Positions 35,924 to 46,336 of a DNA stretch of 64,000 nt are shown piece by piece. The stretch covers positions 5,394,001 through 5,458,000 of the forward strand of contig OZ176055.1 in assembly GCA_964247055.1 (NCBI GenBank). Direction: 5' to 3'. Source of the stretch: Paragordius varius (lineage: Eukaryota > Nematomorpha). Every line of letters begins with the position of its first letter. The stretch's first letter is position 1. The notes beneath the pieces were generated by a model, which saw nothing but the letters and a program-made list of their open reading frames with translations, made no database searches and was not told the DNA's origin. The translations under genes were made by a program, and so were the position numbers.

Positions 35924-36875
35924 TTTTAAAATTGATCACTCCCGCCTATATAAATATGTCAGTAAAATGATTGTTTTGACTACCCACATTTCAATTTAAA
36001 CTTATGCCTATTTTTTCATAATTGTGCACTTGAGCTCAAGCCTGGTCCAGTTTCCGAATTTTTATATGTTTGTTTATTTCGCATTTGACAACAAAGTTTT
36101 TATATTACAGTGTTAACCAAAATTATCTGATAATATACGATTTAACTGATATATTTATTAAGATTCGCATGATGCTTTTCATTTTTTTATAGTCACTTTA
36201 TGTAAAAAAAAATATTTACAATAATACAAATTAAAATTGCAGTACAAATGTTAGATTAGTTTTTATTTGGAAGAAATTAAATGCTAAAAACCAAATTTAT
36301 TTCACAAACTAAATTTAAATAGCTTCACTGTATTTATTTCAATTCAAATGTTAAAATGCAATAACACATAATAACCTTTTTACTTTTTGTCCTAGTTTAA
36401 ATATTTAGGGTAATTTAACATCCTTGAGTTCTTTATGTAAATAAATTAGTTTTGCTAGTTATTTTAGTTGAAAATTAATTATCAACATTCATTTATTAGA
36501 TAAAAAAAGCTTATTTTAGAATTTTGTGACTTCTAGAGTCTAAAATTGGGAGAGTTCCCAAACATGATTGAAACGAACAGCTGATATGAAAACTAAATAT
36601 CACGTTCTGGTAAAATGTAGCCAAGCTTTTTAAAGTTATTTATTTACATTTGATAACCATAAAAAACATTTATCATGCATTAGCGATTAATGTTGAAAAA
36701 TATGGCGGCAAAAAAGTTTATGTCGAGATTTTTTTTAGTTTTTAAATTTTTTAAAAAAAGTCTAAAAAAGCATATTTTTAAATTTGGCTTAATTACCTTA
36801 AATATTATTTAAGATATTCAAAAATTAATCGCTCTGGGATGTAAAACTAACCCAAAAGATAATGGAGTGTTAATG
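35924..36875. other. Non-coding stretch
   Basis: No exon or clear repeat recognised up to the hAT element. Confidence 0.4.
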
Positions 36876-36883
36876 TTAAAAAG

Positions 36884-37721
36884 CAGGGCTTGGAACCGGG
36901 TTCCTGGGATTTTAACAACGGTTCAATTGGGATGGAACTAACGCGGTTTCGGTTCCACTTCTCCGGGAACCAGCCCGGTACCGATTCCAAAATTTCAGGA
37001 ACTACCTCGGTTCTGTCTATAAATTTTTAGGAACCAACCCGGTTTCGGTTCAACCCCCTTAATTTCCGGTTCCGATTAGATTTTTATAATAAAAATTTTT
37101 GTTTATTATTTAAATTTTATTGTAGTACTACATATTACATACTTCAAACTTTAAACCTAAAACTAAGCACCTACTATTATATTAGCTATAATTTTGGGCG
37201 ATTCTCTTCTAAAAAACTAATATTCATAAGTTGAGTCTATTTATAATACATATGTTCGTATGTATAGGTTTCCGTTGAAAAGTGTTTTTTCACCCTTAAT
37301 TTTCTTTTTTAATTCTTAAGAAGCAGTTGATCAGCGAATTGCTTGGTGCAATAATTTAAAATTAAATAAAGAGTTTTTTAGATGCCACACTTATATTACT
37401 GTCATTTTATACCTTTGTATTTTCCTATTATATTTTTATAATTTGTTTCATTAATTATGATACACTATATTTTTTTCACTATAATTTGGCAATTTATAAT
37501 TAATTGTTTGATAATTATTAATAATTTGGTTGTATTATTATAACAATAATTTTGTAAATAATTTAATCAAAAGTCGCGAACCGAAAAGGGAACCGCTTCT
37601 AAATGTAAAGAACCGGTTCCGGAACCGCTAAATTTTTAAGGAACCAACGCGTTGCCGGTTCCATTTGTTCAGGAACCGACCCGGTTCCGGTTCCACTTTT
37701 TTGAACCGGTTCCAAACCTTG
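36884..37721. mobile_element. hAT-type non-autonomous element with perfect 8-bp target duplication
   Basis: 838 bp with ends CAGGGCTTGGAACCGGGTTC and, reverse complemented, CAAGGTTTGGAACCGGTTCA. It is flanked on both sides by TTAAAAAG (36876-36883 and 37722-37729), identical at all 8 bases. Both subterminal regions are packed with GGAACCGGTTCC-type motifs, about a dozen in all, probably transposase-binding repeats. The interior is AT-rich and lacks a transposase ORF, so it depends on an autonomous relative. A related scrap lies at 38886-38990. Confidence 0.88.
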
Positions 37722-37729
37722 TTAAAAAG

Positions 37730-38387
37730 TTAGTTAAGCAATGAAAGTTTAAAAAATTAATTTTTCTAAAAAGATTTATACACTTTGCCTGTAAAATCAA
37801 ATTTTATAACTCTGTTCTAATACCTTAGACGCGATTAAAACGTCTTTTCTTTAAAATCTATATCTTCATAATAAAAATTGATTTAAATTTATTGATGATT
37901 AATAATTTTTTAAATGAATTGCGCTTATATTTTTAAATTAGTATTTTACAATAAATCAGGTAAACAGCATTCAAACAAAAATTAAAGAATAATTTGCCTA
38001 TAAAATACGGGCAAAAACAAAAACATAAATCTTAAAAACATCATTTGTTGGTTCTTGTGCCATAATTAGCAAACTTATTTTAAGTACTGACAATTAACAA
38101 ACCTGGCATGATAACTAATTTTAATTAGAAAATATAAAAATGATACATTAGTATATATTAAAATTTACAAAAGGGCCCATATATATCTGGTATAAAACGA
38201 TTGACATCTTTCTAAAGATATCATATTGACTCTATCTATAATGATTTATTTAATGAGTACAAAAAAATTCCAAAATTTATTAAAGATTTGATCATATCCA
38301 AATTTAATATATATAAATATAGTCGACTAAAGCATTTTTGTCAATTGCACGATTAAGTATTGCACTTTTTTAAAAACAATGAACTTT
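37730..38387. other. Non-coding stretch
   Basis: Between the hAT element and the small minus-strand gene; nothing recognised. Confidence 0.4.
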
Positions 38388-39732
38388 TTAAAGTTTAAGA
38401 TTTAATTCGTGTAGTATACATTCGATTTTTCGCAACGCTTCTTTGATTTCCAAATAATCTAATTATTAGATGTAAAAATATACTATTTTCAGGTTTATGT
38501 TGATTAGAGCATGTTAAATCCTTTATGTCTTCATCCACTTTCTTTGGTTTTTTAACCTAAAATTATTGTAAAATATTAAACCCTATTAAGTGTTTCAGCA
38601 ATGGAAGCTAAACAATCATCAATTGTGTTTTCGACCACCTAATTAATTTAAAAAAGACAAGTAATATTAATAACAATAGAAAAAATAAATTAGAGATAGC
38701 AAATTGATATTTTCAACAACATAAATTTTGATACCATCAAAAATTGTGAAGACGATTTTTATAGAAAATATATTTAATGAAATATTGTCTACTATCAAAT
38801 TAACATGATAAACTATTTGCCTGCCATGTACAAAAGAGCAATCTGAGACGCCTAAAACCAAATCTAAATTCTTAAATTTTATGCATGAACTTCCGCATCC
38901 CATTTTTCTGAAACCAGCCCGGTTACCGTTTCGATGTAAGAACCATTCCGGTTCCAGTCTATTTTTCAACCATTTCAGTTCTGCATGAATATAAGATTAG
39001 TTTGAACTTTAAACAGGGTTAACCAAAGTGATCGATTGTGAAATATACGCTTATATATTTTGTTATAGAAATTTGCGTAACTTAATATATACAACGCTTT
39101 TAGCACAAGCTAAGTGTAACCACGAGCTCGTTTTGTATATATTTTTGTGTAACTTCTCCAAAAAATATATTTTGTAACGCCTTTAAAAATATAAAAATTT
39201 ATTAATTTTTAGACTCGATCTAATAAATTTTATGGGATAAATATCAGAACAATTATGATAATTACAAGAGTTTTCGCTCATATATTTATTGCGATTAAAT
39301 TGAAAATTTTTAGCGATCAAAATGATTTTAGCGATACTTTTATATTCTCAATTTATAAAAAATATATCAAACATAAATAAGTTATGTGATTTAATTGCAA
39401 ATCACTCTAAATATGCTAATAAAATGAATGTAAGTATTACTTAATAAATGACACAAATTTTAAATTAACCTTTTCTTTATCCTTAACATCTTGTATGTTT
39501 TTAATCAAATCCGTATTATCCTTCAAATATAATTTTAAAAAACCTGGTGTATATCAACTTTTTCAATAATTGGATCTCGATTTTCATTCGTAATAATTTT
39601 AGACTTTTTTGCGGGCTTTTTCTTCATATTTTTAATATCGTTATTGCTGTAAAATAGACTTTCGTAATGGTTATGTATAGGATTTAAAAAATAAATATTT
39701 TCATCGTATTTAGGGTCGTACATTTGAAACAT
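38388..39732 (-). CDS. Unidentified 146-residue protein, five exons, three 23-25 nt introns
   Basis: Exons: 39732-39544, 39520-39470, 38638-38582, 38556-38484, 38458-38388; all phases agree and the frame closes at TAA. The protein starts MFQMYDPKYDENIYFLNPIH, has a basic patch (KNMKKKPAKKSK), then predicted helical segments TDLIKNIQDVKDKEKVVENT, IDDCLASIAETLNR and NNYLEIKEALRKIECILHEL ending NLKL, which look coiled-coil forming. No family was recognised. Introns 39521-39543, 38557-38581 and 38459-38483 are 23, 25 and 25 nt; the remaining intron (38639-39469) is 0.8 kb and holds a hAT scrap. Start: first ATG of the frame. An upstream exon is possible, since a splice-bounded stretch reading HGLYTDPNKYLM lies at 39774-39810, but no acceptor joins the two. 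Confidence 0.6.
38886..38990. mobile_element. Fragment of the 36884-37721 hAT family
   Basis: Contains AACCAGCCCGGTTACCG and ACCATTCCGGTTCCAG phrases like the subterminal repeats of the intact element, but no terminus or target duplication. It sits inside the long intron of the small minus-strand gene. Confidence 0.6.
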
Positions 39733-39897
39733 TCATTTACACATGTTATTTTTTGTTATCCATTGAATACAACTTACCCATCAAGTACTTATTGGGGTCG
39801 GTGTATAACCCATGCCTGTTAAAAATTTATATTTTAAAAAACATGAATGAATAAAATCATGACCGATATATAAAAAAAATCAATCAAAAATATGTGA

Positions 39898-40215
39898 TAT
39901 TACTTATTTTGCCATCATAACATGTGTGAACTAATTTAAATCCACATTAAACCACTTTTTCTGTTTCCACTAATGTTAGATGTGATTTAAAAAATAATTA
40001 GCTTTCATTTTGGCATTATAAGAAAATAAAGCCGAAATTTGCAAAAATGTAAGATAATGGCGTCGAGTATTTTTATCTAAAACCTCTTTTTCCAATACTA
40101 AATTTTATTTGGATATTTCGACTTTTTATATAGCTTTTATCATTAATTTGGGACCGTTTCTATGACACGATTCAAAAAAATTAACTTAAATTTATATACC
40201 CCATTTAAATCGAAG
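39898..40215 (+). mobile_element. Family-A MITE, right-hand part
   Basis: Matches the interior and right portion of the 12557-13109 copy (ATGTTAGATGTGATTT, ATTTGGGACCGTTTC), ending CCATTTAAATCGAAGTGATA. The terminal hairpin is decayed. Confidence 0.65.
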
Positions 40216-40575
40216 TGATATTCAGCATAAAAAATAATTTGAAAATCTGTTTTTATTTATAATTTATTACATTCGTCTTTTCATTTTTTTGTTCTAATAT
40301 ATCGTTCGGGTAGTTTGATATCCAAGAGCTCAATTTAGTATATTAACTAAAGTTTTGTTTTAACTAAAGTTTAATTATCAATAAGTTTTCTCTTGCATTA
40401 AATGAAAAATATACTTTATTACAGTTTTGTGACTTCCAGGGTCTGAAATTGGGAGTGGTACAAAACACGGTATTGATGTTGAAATCATAATATATCGAGT
40501 TTTTAGTCGTAAAATATAGCTTAAAAGTTTTTAAAGTAACAATAGTATCCGTTTAGTTGCGTGATATATAAGCGA

Positions 40576-41950
40576 CTTAGCACTTCGATTCAAATTGGGC
40601 TATCTAAATACTCCAGACTAAATTTAAATTAACATTTTTAAAAAACTACTGAAGGAAGCGGTCCCAATTTAAATTTATGGTTCTATCCTAATGATAATTA
40701 TATAAAAAAGCCAAAATATCTAAATAAAATTTCGTTTTGAAAAAAAACTCTATGTCAAACTACTTCGACGGCATTTTTATTTTACAAAATTTTTACAAAA
40801 TATCGTTTTATTTGATTCTAACGTAAATTACGGGTCGGGTGATAAAAAATTTTTTTTGACTTGGCTTACAAATTTTTCAAGTATGGCTTGCTTTCATGTG
40901 ATAAAAAAAATTAACATTACACGACTTAAGTCAAGCAAGAAAACTTGATAAGGAGGTGATAAAAAATAATATGATCAAGTAAAACTTAAAGATTTTGCAA
41001 GTGTGGTGTAGGGCACACTTGACAGATTTGAAAATATGGATAAAATTATTTTGGAAACTATTTATGTATAAAATTTAGGTTCTATATGTAATTTAAACCT
41101 TTGTAAATTCTATAAATTGTTAATTTGATAAATTTTGGCTAATGAATCTATTCATCGGGTGGATACAAAAGAGGATAAATTTATAGAAAAACTCTGCTAT
41201 TATTTAATAACATGGTATATAAAAATATGCTAAATATATCAATTCCGTGACCGCAAAAAATTTTGGATTCTGGAAAATTTCTTAAAATTATTAATTAAAT
41301 ATTAATCTTGTAAAATTTCAAATCATTGTTTTATTAAAATGCAAAAGTTTTCTATTAACCAATGTAAAGAAATTATTTCATCATAAATTTATTTCGAATG
41401 TAATGTTTATAATCAATTAAAAATAATTATGTTATATTGTATAAACATATTTGCAAATGGCCTCCAAAAAAAATGTAGTCTGATAAAGAAATGGAAATTG
41501 TTTAAGGGCAAATGGTTTCATCAATCTAAAAATTAATACCAGGAATATTTAAAAAATTCTATAATATTAAATAAGATACTTGCCAGTATGTTTAAAAAAC
41601 GTCAATAAATGCATATTGTATTGATTGTTTATCTTTTTGCACCTTATTTTATAAATTTTGGCTGAAAATGATCAAATAATTTCTGTAAAATTCGAATCGG
41701 GTGGCAAAAAAATGTTACATTCATAAGCAAAAGACTTGACTTAAGTGTTTTTTTATCACCGATCTTCAATTGTACACTTACTGGCTTAAGTAATCTTGCT
41801 CAGCTTGCCACGCTTGACTTACAAGTCAAGTGCGACTTTTTTTTATCACCCCACCCTACATTTAACATTGATAAAAGTAGCAAATGGGGTCTATTTTCTA
41901 TTATTTTCAATTTAGCCAGTTGACTAAATTTTTAGCTTTAGGTTTTCTAT
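40576..41950 (-). mobile_element. Family-A MITE split by a later transposon insertion
   Basis: Begins GCACTTCGATTCAAATTGGG at 40577 and runs as a minus-oriented family-A copy to 40830. It is interrupted by a 1-kb element, resumes at 41857 with ACATTTAACATTGATAAAAG, and continues to about 41945. Comparison with the copy at 41954-42500 shows that joining the flanks restores the family's GTAAATTACATCTAACAT order. The right end is missing where the next copy abuts. Confidence 0.75.
40831..41856. mobile_element. DNA transposon (TA target site) nested in a family-A MITE
   Basis: 1026 bp with ends CGGGTCGGGTGATAAAAAAT and, reverse complemented, GGGTGGGGTGATAAAAAAAA, flanked by TA on both sides. A TA duplication and imperfect short inverted ends fit Tc1/mariner-type transposition. 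Internal copies of the phrase (near 40901, 40955, 41700 and 41750) associate GTGATAAAAAA with ACTTGACTTAAG. There is no transposase ORF. Confidence 0.75.
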
Positions 41951-41953
41951 TAA

Positions 41954-42500
41954 CACTTCGATTGAAATTGAATTATCTAAATACCCCAGACTAAATTTAA
42001 ATTAATATTTTTCAAAAACTACTGAAGGAAACGGTCCCATTTTAAATTTATGCTTCTATCCTGATAAAAATTTTATAAATATGCCAAAATATCTTGATAA
42101 AATTTTGTTTTAAATAAAAGTTTTATCTCAAACTACTTCGACGCCATTTTTATTTTACAAAAATTTTGCATAATATCGTCTTCATTTAATTTTAAGGGTA
42201 AAACTAAAGCTAATTTTTTATGTAAATTACATCTAACATCGATAGAAATAGAAAAAGCGGTTTATTTTGTATTATTTTTCAATTTTACCATTGCTCACAT
42301 GTCAGTTGGCCTAAATTTTTACCTTTCGGTTTCAGCTTAAAATAACTAATATCAAGTATTTTTGAATAATTTTATATAATTCGGTTTATTTATATCATAT
42401 AAGTGCAAAATTTTGCCATGGATTCAATTCCTTCCATATTTTTTAAAGAATTTAATTTTAAACAGCCTGGGGTATTTAACTACCCCAATTTAAATCGAAG
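41954..42500 (-). mobile_element. Family-A MITE, full-length copy
   Basis: Starts CACTTCGATTGAAATTGAAT (with TTAA just before) and ends ACCCCAATTTAAATCGAAGG. The terminal palindrome GGGGTATTTAACTACCCC is intact at the right end. Confidence 0.8.
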
Positions 42501-42698
42501 GACTAAATTGAATGTGTTGTATCCAAGTGTTAATATACGTAATATCTAGTATTTTTGAATGAAATTTTTTATATATTTCGGTTTATTAGTATTATATGGC
42601 AAAATTTTGCTAATTTTGATTTCTTCCATATTTTTTAAAATATTTAATTTTAAACAGGCCTGGGGTATCTAACTACCCCAATTTATATCGAAGGACTG
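42501..42698 (-). mobile_element. Family-A MITE, duplicated end fragment
   Basis: About 200 bp repeating the right end of the preceding copy, from the AGTATTTTTGAATGAAA region to CTACCCCAATTTATATCGAA. It is the second case in the window of an end-piece tandemly repeated next to a full copy. Confidence 0.75.
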
Positions 42699-43678
42699 AA
42701 GTGAATTTGTTGTATACAAGTGTTAAAATAGGCTGCAAAATTGCAATATGGGAGCTTTAGAGATCTTTTTTTAACTATAAAAACAATTATTTGACAGATT
42801 TATTCACGATTCTAAAAAAATTGTATAAAAACGGTTAAAAAGTTTGAGATGCTGATTTTTTCCTGATAAAAATTTTTTGTAGGCGTCGGATAGTGATAGA
42901 AAGCATATTTATAAATTTTGCCCTGTGCTATAAGATAATTTTAAATGAACCAAAAATCATCCCAAAAGGTCATTAACTGTTGATATACAAACAAATTCAT
43001 CAATAAAAACTCTGAGGTTATATTACCGCATAGAATATATCTATTTTGCATTAAAAAACCATAAAACATTCTACAGTAAATTTTACTGCGTACGGGAATC
43101 ATAAATTTAAATATTTTTTTGCATTATAGATTATATGATGCAGATCTTGCGATTATTATACATGGAGCTACCGAATGTCGTAATATCTTTTAAAATCACT
43201 AGCAAGGTCCAGAAACACAATTAGATTGCTGAAACATTTGACTATCAGAATATATATATTAAATTAGGATATTTTTGTGCGATTGTGTAATGAGTGCTAA
43301 ACACGACTTTTAAATATAAATCAAACATAGTGACAAATACTTGTTATGTGACTCGTATCCAAAACCAAAAACAAGATAATCGGATACATTTTTTAAATAT
43401 ATTTTCTACGTGTTATTTTGCCTGTCATTTCATAGATTTATCATGTTTAATATATTGACATATACATCTTTTCTAATAATCAATACTCTGGGACATTAAT
43501 CTCTTAAAATAATTTTATATAAGATTTAAAGGGATTTGAAGCGATAATGATGCATGAAAAACCTATCCACCATTTATTTAAAAAAATATGTCCTATTTTT
43601 TTCGCAGAAGCATAGTCCAGAAACTAATTGTGATGATATATAAAGCCCAGATGACTGACAAATATCTGCTTAAACCTC
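42699..43678. other. 5' flank of the S28 peptidase gene
   Basis: AT-rich, no exon or repeat recognised. TATATAAAG at about 43636, some 40 bp before the ATG, is a possible TATA-like element. Confidence 0.35.
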
Positions 43679-45537
43679 ATGATCTCAAATATTAAAATAT
43701 TTTTAACACTTCTATTATTTATTAAAAATTCGGACGAAGATATACAAATATTTGAAAAGCATATAAATGTACCCTTAGATCATTATAATGCTAGTGATAA
43801 TAGGCAATTTAAATTGCGATATCTTATAAGTGATGATGCATGGAATTTACCAGATTCCCCAATCATTTTTTATACCGGCAATGAAGGAGATGTATACCTT
43901 TTTAAATCAAATTGTCAATATTTGGAAAATTTAGTTTCTACTTATCAAGGCCTACTTGTTTTTGCTGAACATCGATATTATGGAACAAGTTTGCCTTTCG
44001 GCCCAAACAAAACATTTCTCATTCAAAATATGAAGTATCTGACTAGTGAGCAGGCTTTATTAGATTTTGCTTATCTTATCAAATACCTTTTGTCAGTTCG
44101 AAATGATGCTCCTCATAGGCCTATTATTGCAGTTGGTGGGTCTTACGGTGGAATGTTAGCTACATGGATACGACAGAAATTTCCACATTATATTACTGGC
44201 TCAATAGCGGCGTCCGCCCCATTGAATATGTTTTATCAAAAAGTGTCTTGCGAAACATTTTATTATATCACCAGTTCGGTTTACAAAAACGTTTCAATAC
44301 ATTGTTTTGATACCATACAAAAATCATGGGCCATAATTGATTCATTATTCAAGAATACGAGTAATTTACCTCTCATTAATGATATATTTAATGTGTGCAA
44401 TGATGCTCCACTCTTGGTTAATGAAAGCAGTTATCTTAAAGATTGGATATCTGACATTTTAGTTAGTGTTGCAATGGCCAATTACCCTTATCCAGCAAAT
44501 TTTTTGGGTGAAATGCCTGCTTGGCCTGTTAAAGAAGTTTGTAAACGTTTAGAAGTTGTCCACACAACCGATTCAGATGCATTACATTTAAAACGTCTCT
44601 ATAATGCCATTTCCGTTAGCTTCAATTATACAGGACAAGCCACATGTAATAATATTAATGGTAGATCATCACCATTGTTTGCTACGCAAAAATTTGGTAT
44701 ACCTAGATCTAAATTTTTAATCAGCTGGGATATATTGAGAAATCCACAAAAAATTAAACATTTACACTATGCCATAAACAATGATTTAAGTTATTCAGCT
44801 AACCAAGATTCCCCTTCTCTTGGGTATTTAGCTTGGGCCTATCAATCTTGCACTGAGATGGTGAATCCAATATGTTCACCACTTAATTTAACGGGTAACA
44901 TGTTTGAACATTCAGTTTGGAATTTTACTGCATACGCACAAAGTTGCCGAGAATTATTTAATGTAACGCCAACACCCGATTGGTTGGCTACGCAATATGA
45001 TAAGCCTATAAAGGCCCAGAAATTTTATGATAAAAGCATATCTTCAGCTCTTACACCAATAGATTCGTACTCACGGATAATTTTTACAAATGGGCTATTG
45101 GATCCTTGGTCAGGTATGTTAAACATACAAATAATGTTAAAATTACCATTTTTTTTCACAAATAAATATATAGTGATCTCCTTACTTATTGATAAAATAT
45201 ATCAAATCTTTGACCTTTAAGCCTTTTCACCAAAAATTAAAATGTATTTAGGATATATAGATATATTATATGACCATTTTTATTACTTTTAGGAGGTGGG
45301 GTATATAAAGAACAACCTTCTCGTGACATTTGGTCTTTAGTTATGCCTGAAGGAGCTCATCATTTGGACTTGCGGGCACCTAATATTAGTAGTGATCCTG
45401 AATCAGTTAAAAATACTCGTTTATTGGAATCATTGTATATTTACAAATGGCTATGTCCAGTAAAAATTGAATTATACAGACAAAACATAAAGTCTAGAAA
45501 AGACAAATATTTTTGTAGCATATTTTATGAAACCTTG

Positions 45538-45543
<6 letters not shown>
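43679..45543 (+). CDS. PRCP: Lysosomal Pro-X carboxypeptidase / DPP7-like serine peptidase (family S28)
   Basis: Serine peptidase of lysosomes or the secretory route that cleaves next to proline. Two exons, 43679-45113 and 45293-45543 (561 codons plus stop; intron 179 nt, TCAG|GTATG...TTTTAG|GA, phase 1). A hydrophobic N-terminus (IKIFLTLLLFI) serves as signal peptide. Conserved blocks: YTGNEGD, FAEHRYYGTSLPFG (residues ~96-108), the nucleophile motif GGSYGGMLATW (Ser at ~155), TNGLLDPWSGGGVYKEQ with the catalytic Asp, and MPEGAHHLDLR with the catalytic His in exon 2. All triad residues are present. Several N-x-S/T sites fit a secreted glycoprotein. PRCP versus DPP7 is not decided; SGGGV and EGAHHLDLR occur in both. 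The C-terminal tail after the His block is longer than usual. Confidence 0.92.

Positions 45544-45578
<35 letters not shown>
45542..45578. repeat. TA microsatellite
   Basis: About 18 uninterrupted TA units immediately after the S28 peptidase stop codon. Shorter TA tracts lie near 8400, 8935, 9430, 12970 and 27700. Confidence 0.95.
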
Positions 45579-46336
45579 CATTTTTGTTATTGTGATAAAC
45601 AGTAATATAAATATATTATTATCATGAAAAATAAGAATATATAAAAGAAAAAAAATAATTCATTTATTAATTCTATCCAAAAAATGTGTTCAATGGATAA
45701 TTTGATTAAGAAAAAATCATGATGTTTATATATATACCAATTGGGAAATTGTCATATACAGTAATATAATTATGATGTTGTTCATGGTAAATTTTATTGA
45801 ACAAAAGGCCTTTTCTAAGTTTTTTAAGAACACATCATGCAGAAAAAATTATAAAAATATTTATTATTACAAAAAAATTCATTCATTATCAACAACATCA
45901 TGATTTTATATTGTATCGAATTTATCAAACATATTCCATAAATTAAATAAATAATTATTTTTTCCTTTTAACATTAATATTTTTCCGCGATAATCATATA
46001 TTACTAACTGTATATATAACAAAGTAATCACGAATTATCATTATTTTGAAACTCAAAACGATAGGTTATATTAACTCAAGGTTTAAAAAAGTATGGATGT
46101 ACTTTTCAAAAATATATGCCTTTTTTTTGGGTTTTGTCACTATCACTTCAATTTTTACTTAAATTATAAATATAGGCATGCCGCATAGTATTAATATATG
46201 TGAAAATTATTTTTCATCTTTATAAATCTTGTTTTAAACCGAAAAACCTTAGAAATGAGTAATAATTTTACATTTATTTATAATAATAAATCGCTTTCAT
46301 ACAATAAATTGTGATTTAGAAAAAAGAACAATTAGT
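45579..46336. other. Convergent 3' intergenic region (S28 peptidase / SLC30A6)
   Basis: No gene recognised. The two genes point toward each other across this AT-rich interval, so it should contain both polyadenylation regions. Confidence 0.4.

Noticed and set aside
38667-38969. 100-codon minus-strand ORF
   Set aside because: Lies within the long intron of the 146-residue gene and overlaps a hAT fragment, so it is a repeat-derived chance frame.
39774-39810. Possible upstream exon (HGLYTDPNKYLM) of the unidentified minus-strand gene
   Set aside because: It has a good acceptor and donor, but no AG acceptor exists that would join it in frame to the next coding segment.
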